Of a DNA stretch of 64,000 bases, positions 29,436-36,421 are shown piece by piece. How positions within the stretch are numbered: the stretch's first letter is position 1; each line of letters starts with the position of its first letter. Made by a program: the position numbers and the translations under genes. The notes under the pieces were generated by a model. The model had not been told where the DNA came from. It saw only the letters and a list, made by a program, of their open reading frames with translations, and did not search any database. This stretch comes from Candidatus Albibeggiatoa sp. nov. NOAA (GTDB lineage Bacteria > Pseudomonadota > Gammaproteobacteria > Beggiatoales > Beggiatoaceae). The DNA is taken from positions 62,001 to 126,000 of the forward strand of contig JAOXRS010000116.1 of assembly GCA_025800385.1 (NCBI GenBank), read 5' to 3'.

Positions 29436-29816
29436 ATGCCAAAAGTACTTATTGTTGATGATGCAGACATTCCCCCACAATTTGACTTTTTAGGGGATTT
29501 TTTAAAGCAAAATGGGTTTGGGTTATTTAGCGCAAAAGATGGGCAAGAAGCCATTGAGCGGGCGCGTCTTAAGCAACCTGATATTATTCTGATGGATTTG
29601 CTCATGCCCACAATGGATGGTTGGGAAGCCACGAAAATCATCAAAAAATCCAAAGAAACTCAGCATATTCCTATCATTGCACTGTCTGCAACTTTATACA
29701 CTGCTGAAAACCAAAAGAAAACATTAGCGGCTGGTTGTGATGATATGCAAGTCAGACCTGTTGAGTTACCGCTGTTATTAGAAAAGATGAATCGTTTGTT
29801 GTCACGCGATCCATAA
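29436..29816 (+). CDS. Stand-alone receiver with Lys-to-Arg change
   Basis: The 126-residue product has the acidic pair (VLIVDDADI), the phospho-Asp (IILMDLLMPTMDGWEAT) and the switch Ser (IALSATL), but the conserved Lys before Pro is Arg (MQVRPVEL). The replacement often changes the phosphorylation response. It is the last full-length member of the array. A short insertion near the start (DIPPQFDFLG) distinguishes it from the first and third members. Confidence 0.8.
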   Translation: MPKVLIVDDADIPPQFDFLGDFLKQNGFGLFSAKDGQEAIERARLKQPDIILMDLLMPTMDGWEATKIIKKSKETQHIPIIALSATLYTAENQKKTLAAGCDDMQVRPVELPLLLEKMNRLLSRDP

Positions 29817-29821
29817 ATAAA

Positions 29822-29953
29822 ATGCCAATTGTTTTGATTGTTGATGAGTCTTTCAACTTCGGGCAGTTTTTTAATAACTATTTATATCAACATAATTTTA
29901 GGGTGTTGATAGCAAAGTATGGAGCAGAAGCTATTGAGTATACGCAGTGTTAA
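29822..29953 (+). pseudogene. Truncated receiver gene, N-terminal third
   Basis: A 43-codon ORF starting 5 bp after the fourth receiver reads MPIVLIVDESFN, then LYQHNFRVLIAKYGAEAIEY, the typical first strand and helices of this array, then stops before the phospho-Asp strand. The truncation point coincides, within about 15 bp, with the broken end of a minus-strand paralogue fragment, marking a recombination scar. Confidence 0.7.
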
Positions 29954-30074
29954 TTTTTTTGGCGAGGTATTCAATTTCAATAGTAAGAATGAGAACGTTG
30001 AAATTGCTTTGAATAATCCATCATAAAAAAATAGAAAAAATACTATTGATATCTTTGAGACTTTCAATTTTCAT
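29937..30074 (-). pseudogene. Truncated, frameshifted paralogue of the adjacent 163-residue gene
   Basis: The ATG at 30074 overlaps the end of the neighbouring gene and reads MKIESLKDINSIFSIF, matching its MKIQNLEDISDIFSIF. A stop and frame disturbance follow near residue 17. The matching frame resumes as NFNVLILTIEIEYLAKKINT against NNILILSVEIEYLAERIHST, and the copy ends after TQ at a TAG. About 120 codons of the original are missing. It is a second, decayed copy in tandem. Confidence 0.75.
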
Positions 30075-30555
30075 ATTGATCGTTTTGCTCTTCCCACCTA
30101 TTCCAATAACTTTTACATAACTCATCTAATTCATCAATCGTATAGAATTTACCTGCTTCATCTTTCACTTCTGCTGAATCAACAGTAAAGCTTAACTCTC
30201 CACCACCATAGTCATATTCATCTGAGGGTTGATTACAGAAACATATAACCTCTATTCTGTTATCTTTTATTAAATTTGACTCTAATATGAGTAACTCAGA
30301 CATGAGAATAGTTTGTATGTTAGTTAGCTTTTCAGGTTTGGCTTCAGGTCTTGCTGGCCAAGTTGAAAATGCTACATTATTAAAGCCATACAAAGTAACT
30401 TCAAACTGTGTAAAGGTGGAATGGATTCTTTCAGCAAGATATTCTATTTCAACGCTAAGAATCAAAATATTGTTTTTAAAATGATTTTCAACAATGATTC
30501 CATCATGAAAAATAGAAAAAATATCGCTGATGTCTTCGAGGTTCTGAATTTTCAT
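30064..30555 (-). CDS. Hypothetical protein, immunity-protein-like in character
   Basis: I cannot assign this 163-residue acidic protein to a family. It has alternating strands (DGIIVENHFKNNILILSVEI, FEVTLYGFNNVAFSTW) and an acidic C-terminal helix (DELDELCKSYWNRWEEQND), and no signal peptide. Small acidic proteins with tandem, partly decayed copies, as seen here, are typical of immunity or antitoxin-like genes, but no toxin is visible next to it. The overlap with the fragment downstream shows that it was once part of a coupled tandem pair. Confidence 0.5.
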   Translation of the reverse strand: MKIQNLEDISDIFSIFHDGIIVENHFKNNILILSVEIEYLAERIHSTFTQFEVTLYGFNNVAFSTWPARPEAKPEKLTNIQTILMSELLILESNLIKDNRIEVICFCNQPSDEYDYGGGELSFTVDSAEVKDEAGKFYTIDELDELCKSYWNRWEEQNDQYEN

Positions 30556-30756
30556 AACGGCATTTCATAAAGTATAAATTCACTTCAAAGAATAGATTAA
30601 AAAACTTTATGTCTCAAGAAATGTAAAACTATTTTAAACGCAACTTTACTATTTCCTTAATATATTCCTCTTCATTTAAGATATGGTATTAATTTGTGTC
30701 TCGAGATAAACGGTATAATGGGTTTCGGCCTTCTTTCAAATGATAAGAGGTAAAAA

Positions 30757-31488
30757 ATGGCAACTGTAAAAGAGCATTATAGTGAGGTGCTTTCTGATGT
30801 CTATTCATGGATGTTTGGAGGATTTGAGGTTGGCATCCAGCGTAATATTGAATTCATTAATAAACACAAACTCACCCCTAAAAGTTCTGGGATTGCTGTT
30901 GATTTAGGTGCTGGGTGTGGATTTCAATCAATTCCTTTAGCTAAAGCAGGATATTCAGTCACAGCATTTGATATTGATGCCAAGCTTCTACAAGAGTTAA
31001 AGGGTAATTCAGACAAGCTTAAGATAACAACGGTACAAGGTGATTTAATTGATTTTGATACCGTCATAAAAAACAATGTTGAGCTAATCGTTTGCATGAC
31101 AGACACAATTGTTCACCTAGAATCAAAAGAAAAGGTAATATCTCTTTTTAATAAAGTTTTTACTGCTTTAGAGACTAGTGGGAAATTTATCATTACTTTT
31201 CGGGATTTAACCCATGAACTAAAAGACTTAGATAGATTTCTACCAGTTAAAAATGATGACAATACAATTTTCACGTGTTTCCTTGAGTATGAGCCTGAAA
31301 CTGTGAAAGTACATGATATTGTATATAAAAAATTAGCTGGAGAATGGAAGCTTTTCAAGAGTTTCTATCGAAAGTTACGTTTATCTGAAAGCTGGATACT
31401 AGATGAACTGTCACAAAGTGGCTTTGAAAAAATAGAATCAACTGTTGAAAACGGCTTAATTACTATCGTTGCAAATAAGCAAGCGTAA
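30757..31488 (+). CDS. Class I SAM-dependent methyltransferase
   Basis: The 243-residue protein has the Rossmann-type SAM-binding motif I (GIAVDLGAGCGFQSIPLAKA, about residues 46-65), the acidic end of the next strand (VTAFDID) and motif post (ELIVCMTDTIVHL). The rest is a small-molecule-methyltransferase-like C-terminal part. The substrate is unknown. The gene lies 130 bp before the RloA/RloB pair in the same direction and has a GAGG-type site (ATAAGAGGTAAAAA). It may or may not belong to that unit. Confidence 0.8.
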   Translation: MATVKEHYSEVLSDVYSWMFGGFEVGIQRNIEFINKHKLTPKSSGIAVDLGAGCGFQSIPLAKAGYSVTAFDIDAKLLQELKGNSDKLKITTVQGDLIDFDTVIKNNVELIVCMTDTIVHLESKEKVISLFNKVFTALETSGKFIITFRDLTHELKDLDRFLPVKNDDNTIFTCFLEYEPETVKVHDIVYKKLAGEWKLFKSFYRKLRLSESWILDELSQSGFEKIESTVENGLITIVANKQA

Positions 31489-31617
31489 TACCTTCAAACT
31501 ATGTCATCACTGCGTAATTTATCGACGATTGTTTACTAAGATAGATCAAGATGATATGAGATTTAAATACTTATTTGTTATACTTTACTGAATTCCCAAT
31601 TTTCTTGATTATTTGCA

Positions 31618-32961
31618 ATGTTAATTCGTTTCACAGTTGAAAATTTCTTGTCTTTTAAAGAGCGCATTGATTTTAATATGATTGCGTCTCCAGAAGATCG
31701 CTTTCCACATCACATTGTTAAAAATGAGGATGATGCGGAAGATATTGGCTTGCTCAGAACTTCTGTAATTTATGGTGCAAATGCGTCTGGAAAGTCAAAT
31801 TTAGTTCGTTCTATTGCCTTTGCTAAAAAATTAATCATTGACGGGGTAGATAAAAATAAAAACATTCCTGTTAAGCTATTCAAGTTAGATAAAGCCTGTT
31901 TAACCCAACCAGCACGTTTTGAATTTGAGTTTAAATATAAAAATAAACAATATGCCTATGGCTTTATAGTAAATGAAGCAAGCGTGCTAGAAGAATGGCT
32001 GTTTGAAATTGGTGTTAATAAAGAAATCATGGTTTTTGAGCGTCAAGAACAGACTATTGACTTTAATTTTGATGCTGACTTACTAACAAATATATCAAAA
32101 GATGAAAAACAACGTCTCGATTACGAGGCTCAAGGTACGAGGCGAAATTTATTATTCTTAACCAACACAATAGAAAGAGATGTTGATTATTTCCAAAATA
32201 TTTATGAGTGGTTTGACGATAAATTAATTATTATTTTTCCTAGGACTAAACCAACTTTATTATCTCTCTTATTCCCGAATGAAAAAGATGATATTTCTGA
32301 AAAATTTTGTGAATTACTGCATCTTTTTGACTTTGATATAGAGGAAGTTGTTACAAATGATATAGAACTAGATGAAAGTAATATTATTCCAGATACTATC
32401 AAATCAGAAGTTATTGATGATTTTCCTCATGATAAAGAAAAGGGAATGATGTTCTTACCACAATTTAATACAGCAATTTTTAAAAAAGATGGAGTATTAC
32501 TTTCAAAAGAATTATTTCTATATAAAAAAGATAATTCTCAAAAAAATGTGGAATTTGAAATTAAAGAAGAGTCTGATGGCACACAACGTTTTATAGATTT
32601 AATTCCAATGTTGTTACAACTTATGAACCAAGAGAGGGTTTTTTTTGTAGATGAAATTGAAAATAGTTTACATACTCTATTAATACAAAAAATATTTGAC
32701 TATATCTTAAATGCTCCAAACATAAGAGAAAAACCAAGCCAATTGATAACAACAACTCATGAAGTTTTACTACTTAATACCGCTTTATTTAGAAAAGATG
32801 AAATTTGGTTTGCTGAAAAAAATAAACAAGGGATTTCACACTTTTTTTCTTTGGCGAATACCGAGATTGATGATTTAGATTTGGTTAAAGGTTATTTAAA
32901 AGGTCGTTTTGGCGCAATTCCACTATTTCAGGATTTAAATATTTTGGGTAAGGAGTTGTAG
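31618..32961 (+). CDS. RloA/AbiLi-like AAA15 ATPase of a phage-defence pair
   Basis: The 447-residue protein is an SMC/RecF-like ATPase of the AAA15 group: it begins MLIRFTVENFLSFKERIDF, with Walker A GANASGKSNLVRS (about 54-66). Its signature helix is ESDGTQRFIDLIPM, its Walker B RVFFVDEIENSLHTLL, and its H-loop TTHEVLLLNT. Between them lies a variable insertion. With the RloB-like gene two bases downstream, it matches the RloAB/AbiL type of abortive-infection system, in which the ATPase is thought to sense infection and control the partner. The gene is more AT-rich than the neighbouring nif genes, which fits horizontal transfer. Confidence 0.85.
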   Translation: MLIRFTVENFLSFKERIDFNMIASPEDRFPHHIVKNEDDAEDIGLLRTSVIYGANASGKSNLVRSIAFAKKLIIDGVDKNKNIPVKLFKLDKACLTQPARFEFEFKYKNKQYAYGFIVNEASVLEEWLFEIGVNKEIMVFERQEQTIDFNFDADLLTNISKDEKQRLDYEAQGTRRNLLFLTNTIERDVDYFQNIYEWFDDKLIIIFPRTKPTLLSLLFPNEKDDISEKFCELLHLFDFDIEEVVTNDIELDESNIIPDTIKSEVIDDFPHDKEKGMMFLPQFNTAIFKKDGVLLSKELFLYKKDNSQKNVEFEIKEESDGTQRFIDLIPMLLQLMNQERVFFVDEIENSLHTLLIQKIFDYILNAPNIREKPSQLITTTHEVLLLNTALFRKDEIWFAEKNKQGISHFFSLANTEIDDLDLVKGYLKGRFGAIPLFQDLNILGKEL

Positions 32962-32963
32962 TA

Positions 32964-33668
32964 ATGCCAAGGATACGCAATGCAGATTATGAACGGATTG
33001 CAGACAATATTTCAGCAAAGAAGGGTGATTTTAAACTCTATTTAGTTGCAGCAGAAGGTGACAAGACAGAAGCAATCTATTTCCAAGCAATAAAAAATCT
33101 ATTTAAAAATGCAAACAATTCATCTGTCCATGTCGAATTTATTGATAGAACGCAAGAGGATGCAGGTAAATCAGAACCTAAATATGTACATAAAACCATC
33201 ATAGATATGGAGACATGGTTACAAAAAAAAGGTTACCAAATCACAGAACGTGATGAATTGTGGATTATTGTTGATGTAGACGATTATGATAATCGAAAAA
33301 ATAGCTTTGAAACATTGATGAAAGCCTGTGAGAAAAAAACTTACTTTAATATGGCATTAAGCAATCCTTGTTTTGAAATTTGGCTAATCTTACATTATGA
33401 AAAAGCTGATATTTTACAATCTTTTGTTATATCAGAAAAATTCATGAGAAAAAGGCCAAGTCTTTGTAAAACAAGATGGAAGCAATTAAAAACACCCAAT
33501 AAATCGGATAAAGAAATATTTGAAAGTTTATTTGAACAAACACCAATAGCAATTGAGCGAGCGAAGCAGTTGCAACCATGCAAAATTGATAAACAGCATT
33601 TAGAAAAACATATTTGCACTGATGTTTACAAACTACTTGAAAAACTCTATAAAATCTTAAACAGCTAA
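32964..33668 (+). CDS. RloB/AbiLii-like TOPRIM-type effector
   Basis: The 234-residue protein has the RloB pattern: VAAEGDKTEAIYFQAIKN (about 28-45, the E of the TOPRIM-like core), LWIIVDVDDYDNRK (about 99-112, the DxD) and LSNPCFEIWLILHYE (about 132-146). RloB proteins are the presumed nucleic-acid-cutting partners of RloA ATPases. It begins 2 bp after the ATPase stop, so translation is coupled. Its stop overlaps by four bases with the stop of the convergent LRV gene of the nif block, leaving no room for a terminator. Confidence 0.85.
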   Translation: MPRIRNADYERIADNISAKKGDFKLYLVAAEGDKTEAIYFQAIKNLFKNANNSSVHVEFIDRTQEDAGKSEPKYVHKTIIDMETWLQKKGYQITERDELWIIVDVDDYDNRKNSFETLMKACEKKTYFNMALSNPCFEIWLILHYEKADILQSFVISEKFMRKRPSLCKTRWKQLKTPNKSDKEIFESLFEQTPIAIERAKQLQPCKIDKQHLEKHICTDVYKLLEKLYKILNS

Positions 33669-34411
33669 TTATCTTTTTCCAAACGCGACTTCACCATTTC
33701 CCTGACATCTTCTTCTTCATCTTCTAACAATCGTGGTAACAAATCTTCTGGGACACGTTCGGCGACGTAATAACGCACAACCCAATCACTGTCTTGAATC
33801 ATCAAATATAATGCATCTTCAGGTAAACGCTGTACTACAGAACGGCGGATTTCAACTTCTGGATCGTCAGCCATCAACGGTAAACTGGGTTCTGGTAATC
33901 GTTCAGCAACCGCTTTTCTGACCAATTCATCTTTATCATAAATCATGCGGAACAAACGCCCTTTTGGCATTCGGCGAGCAACTAGTGTCCGCACCATATA
34001 ATCATCGTCTTGCACTAAGGCTTCAACTTTATTTGATGGCAAACGATCAGCGACAGTGATGCGTACTTCACGGTCAGAATCTTCTAAAAATGGGGATAAA
34101 TCTTCGGGGGGTAAACGTGATGCAATCACACGGCGCACAGTTTCATCAGGGTCATTAATTAATTCATATAATTCAGCTTGAGAAATATAACGCGCAGCAA
34201 TCGCACGAGTCTCCCAAAAATCATCGTGTTTATAATGGCGGGCTAAATCAGGATTATTGCGTAAAAATCGGTCAATGCGACGACCACTTTTGACTTGAAT
34301 GCAAGCATCATTAGGATGGCAACGTTTTGCACGTAAACGCGGTAGATGAGGACAGTCATTACAATCTACGGCAGGCGCATGGGGTTGTTGAGGAGATGGC
34401 GACATCATCAT
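33665..34411 (-). CDS. [4Fe-4S] leucine-rich-variant (LRV) repeat protein, nif-associated
   Basis: The 248-residue protein matches the LRV protein first described from the Azotobacter vinelandii nif region. Near the N-terminus four cysteines (CNDCPHLPRLRAKRCHPNDA-C, about residues 17-38) are spaced to bind a [4Fe-4S] cluster. About eight repeats of 24 residues follow, each of the form 'D.d..VR..vA.RLP...L..L' (for example DETVRRVIASRLPPEDLSPF). Its role in nitrogen fixation is not settled. It closes the minus-strand nif block. Three ATGs in a row (34411, 34408, 34405) could start it; the heptamer repeats end directly at the first. Confidence 0.88.
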   Translation of the reverse strand: MMMSPSPQQPHAPAVDCNDCPHLPRLRAKRCHPNDACIQVKSGRRIDRFLRNNPDLARHYKHDDFWETRAIAARYISQAELYELINDPDETVRRVIASRLPPEDLSPFLEDSDREVRITVADRLPSNKVEALVQDDDYMVRTLVARRMPKGRLFRMIYDKDELVRKAVAERLPEPSLPLMADDPEVEIRRSVVQRLPEDALYLMIQDSDWVVRYYVAERVPEDLLPRLLEDEEEDVREMVKSRLEKDN

Positions 34412-34460
34412 ATCAGTTAACAGTTAGACAGTTAGACAGTTATCAGTAAACAATTATCAG
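34412..34460 (-). repeat. TAACTGA-family repeats directly before the LRV gene
   Basis: On the minus strand the units read CTGATAATTGTTTACTGATA, then ACTGTC TAACTGTC TAACTGTTAACTGATA, ending at the start codon. Seven- and eight-base units alternate. They face the four perfect plus-strand TAACTGA copies at 34543-34570, so the nifF-LRV spacer could fold into a long hairpin. Confidence 0.75.
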
Positions 34461-34542
34461 AAATCAATCAAGCACGAGTCATGACGAGCTAATCATTATC
34501 ACAGCCAAGCTATTTGACATCAACTATTCAATCGTTACCCTT

Positions 34543-34570
34543 TAACTGATAACTGATAACTGATAACTGA
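34543..34570 (+). repeat. Four perfect tandem TAACTGA heptamers
   Basis: TAACTGA occurs four times without interruption and ends one base before the stop codon of the nifF-like gene on the opposite strand. TAACTGA direct repeats are, as I recall, a reported feature of marine Beggiatoaceae genomes, which is one reason for the suggested lineage. Confidence 0.9.
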
Positions 34571-34571
34571 C

Positions 34572-35084
34572 TTAGATTCCTAAACCACCGCGAACGGTTT
34601 CTAACCACGCTTCAACCCGTTCTTTATTCATACCAGACTGATTGTCATTGTCAATTGCTAAACAGATGAATTCGTCGCCATCAACTGCTTGAGATTCTTG
34701 GAAATCGTAACCTTCTGTTGACCAGCGACCGATTAACTCTGCACCCATGCCATCAAATGAATCGTAAATGATCGCCATACCGTCTAAAAATTCGTGTCCG
34801 TAACCTTCTTGGTCACCTAAGCCATATAACGCAATGGTTTTGCCTGCTAAATCTTCGCCTTCTAATTCATCAAGGAAATCTTTAACGCTGTTTTCTAATT
34901 CGCCATCACCTAAAGTTGGCATACCGAAAATGATTTTGTCATAGCCCATAAACGCATCTTTACTGCCTTCTTTTGATACGTTCATAATTTCGATAACGCC
35001 ATCATCGAAGTATTTTTTCATCATTTTAGCGATTTTACGGGTTGTACCTGTATCTGTACCAAAAAATAATCCGACTTCAGCCAT
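34572..35084 (-). CDS. nifF: Flavodoxin, probable nitrogenase electron donor (NifF-like)
   Basis: The 170-residue protein is a long-chain flavodoxin: the FMN phosphate loop is GLFFGTDTGTTRKIAKMM (about 6-23), and the flavin-stacking regions are FGMPTLGDGEL and ALYGLGDQEGYGHEFLDGM. Flavodoxins carry low-potential electrons; NifF donates them to NifH. Its place between nifT/nafY-like genes and the LRV gene supports the NifF role. A gene for an electron donor alone would not prove it, so the symbol is by context. Confidence 0.85.
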   Translation of the reverse strand: MAEVGLFFGTDTGTTRKIAKMMKKYFDDGVIEIMNVSKEGSKDAFMGYDKIIFGMPTLGDGELENSVKDFLDELEGEDLAGKTIALYGLGDQEGYGHEFLDGMAIIYDSFDGMGAELIGRWSTEGYDFQESQAVDGDEFICLAIDNDNQSGMNKERVEAWLETVRGGLGI

Positions 35085-35159
35085 GATTGTTCTCCTAAAT
35101 TGTGTAAGGATTGGCAGCTTAAAATGTACACTTTTTAATATTTAAAACCGCCAAGCTTG

Positions 35160-35426
35160 TTATTCTTCAATGACTTCGGCAAGTACTAAGCCTGTTGCTG
35201 TTTCATATTCTTTTGTAAAAGCCAAGCAATGACCATCACCACCGACTAAGTAAACGTTAAACCCTTTAGATTCGACTACAGGCGTGATTGGGTTGGTAAT
35301 GTCATCTTCCATACAGTAAGTAAAATGAATTTTTGGATAGGTTTTGCGTAATTTTGCAATCACATCATCACTTAATTCAGTTTTCTCTACTTCGCTTGCA
35401 ATCGCTTGGACTTGTTCGGGGGTCAT
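35160..35426 (-). CDS. DUF6129-like small nif-cluster protein
   Basis: The 88-residue protein begins MTPEQVQAIASEVEKTELSD and has a core of KIHFTYCMEDDI, FNVYLVGGDGHCLAFTKEYE and a closing LVLAEVIEE. This matches, from memory, the small DUF6129-type proteins found in nif clusters near nifX/nafY. The two Cys (in TYCMED and GHCLAF) could bind metal, but no function is established. Its start overlaps the stop of the nafY/nifX-like gene as ATGA, so the two are translationally coupled. Confidence 0.7.
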   Translation of the reverse strand: MTPEQVQAIASEVEKTELSDDVIAKLRKTYPKIHFTYCMEDDITNPITPVVESKGFNVYLVGGDGHCLAFTKEYETATGLVLAEVIEE

Positions 35427-36136
35427 GATGCAGCCTCTTCTTCAACGCTAAACCGTACTCGGTCTTCTGCGCCTACGCCCATCACTTTAGCTAACCAAGG
35501 CGGTGGGGAGCTGCTTAATACTTGTTTTAAATTCTCAATTACATCGCTTACATCGCCACCTTGCGGTTGTTTGATGGGATGCAAACCGTTTTTAACCACT
35601 TTTGCCGCCGCAGGCCCCCCAATTGACATCACGTATAACACATGACAGTCATTGACGATTTCAGCACGAAATGCGTTTTTATCATCGGCTTCTTTATCGC
35701 CTTGGGTGGAACGAATCGCCACTAAACGGCTTTCATCTTTTGACACTTGGTAAACTAAAAACCGCGCACAAGAACCAAAGTGACCATTGAGCTGAGTACT
35801 GCTATTCGATGCGCAAGCCACACGGATTGAATTTGGCATGTCGCCTTCTTCGTATGCTTCAATCTCAGGCAAACTAGGGTCAGCACTGGTGTCATCTTGC
35901 CCTTTTAAGCTGTTCAATGCTGTTTTTAACGCATCTTGGGGTAAATCTTGTAATTCACCTTCCGCCGCTTGTTTTAAATCTTTGACTGTGAGTTTGTCTA
36001 ATTTAGCTTCTGTGAGCGGATGCCCAACATGTTCAATTAATACGGCAATTAAACGTTTGGGTTCTGTATCAGGTAATGACCGCGCAGCTAAACCAATACG
36101 CAATGCGACTTCCCGAGAAATTGGTGCGCCAGCCAT
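35423..36136 (-). CDS. NafY/NifX-type FeMo-cofactor carrier protein
   Basis: The 237-residue protein has two parts. Residues 1-90 form a helical domain (ISREVALRIGLAARSLPDTE, KLTVKDLKQAAEGEL) like the N-terminal domain of NafY that holds apo-dinitrogenase. Residues about 100-225 are a NifX/NifB-type cofactor-binding domain (IRVACASNSSTQLNGHFGSC, YVMSIGGPAAAKVVKNGLHP), with His in GHFGSC where FeMo-co binding is expected. The two-domain length fits NafY better than NifX (about 155). It lies 12 bp after nifT. Confidence 0.8.
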   Translation of the reverse strand: MAGAPISREVALRIGLAARSLPDTEPKRLIAVLIEHVGHPLTEAKLDKLTVKDLKQAAEGELQDLPQDALKTALNSLKGQDDTSADPSLPEIEAYEEGDMPNSIRVACASNSSTQLNGHFGSCARFLVYQVSKDESRLVAIRSTQGDKEADDKNAFRAEIVNDCHVLYVMSIGGPAAAKVVKNGLHPIKQPQGGDVSDVIENLKQVLSSSPPPWLAKVMGVGAEDRVRFSVEEEAAS

Positions 36137-36148
36137 GATAAGACTCCT

Positions 36149-36358
36149 CTATAAGCGTTTGGCACGCATGGTTTGAGGTAGGCTAGGTTTGGGAGCAGGT
36201 TCAAGATAATATTTTGAGCCGTCTCCTAATTCTACTTCGCCACCCCATTTTTCATCAGTGTCGAATTCCAACGAAACAATACTTTCTTCTAAGTCCTTTT
36301 TAGGCACATAGAAGTCAAGTCCGCCAGCATCGTTATATCTCAACATTACAGTAGGCAT
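36149..36358 (-). CDS. nifT: NifT/FixU
   Basis: The 69-residue product matches NifT: MPTVMLRYNDAGGLDFYVPK, then EESIVSLEFDTDEKWGGEVE and YYLEPAP. NifT is nearly always found directly after nifK, as here (63 bp). Its role in nitrogenase maturation is unclear. A good ribosome binding site (AAGGAT region) precedes it. Confidence 0.92.
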   Translation of the reverse strand: MPTVMLRYNDAGGLDFYVPKKDLEESIVSLEFDTDEKWGGEVELGDGSKYYLEPAPKPSLPQTMRAKRL

Positions 36359-36421
36359 CGTTTTATCCTTTTCTTAGGACTGCTAATCATCTTTAGAGAA
36401 CTAGCAGCCCTTGGTTTATAA

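Noticed and set aside
30693..30719. TTGTGT and TATAAT upstream of the methyltransferase gene
   Set aside because: The spacer is 15 bp and the -35 is poor; not enough for a promoter call.
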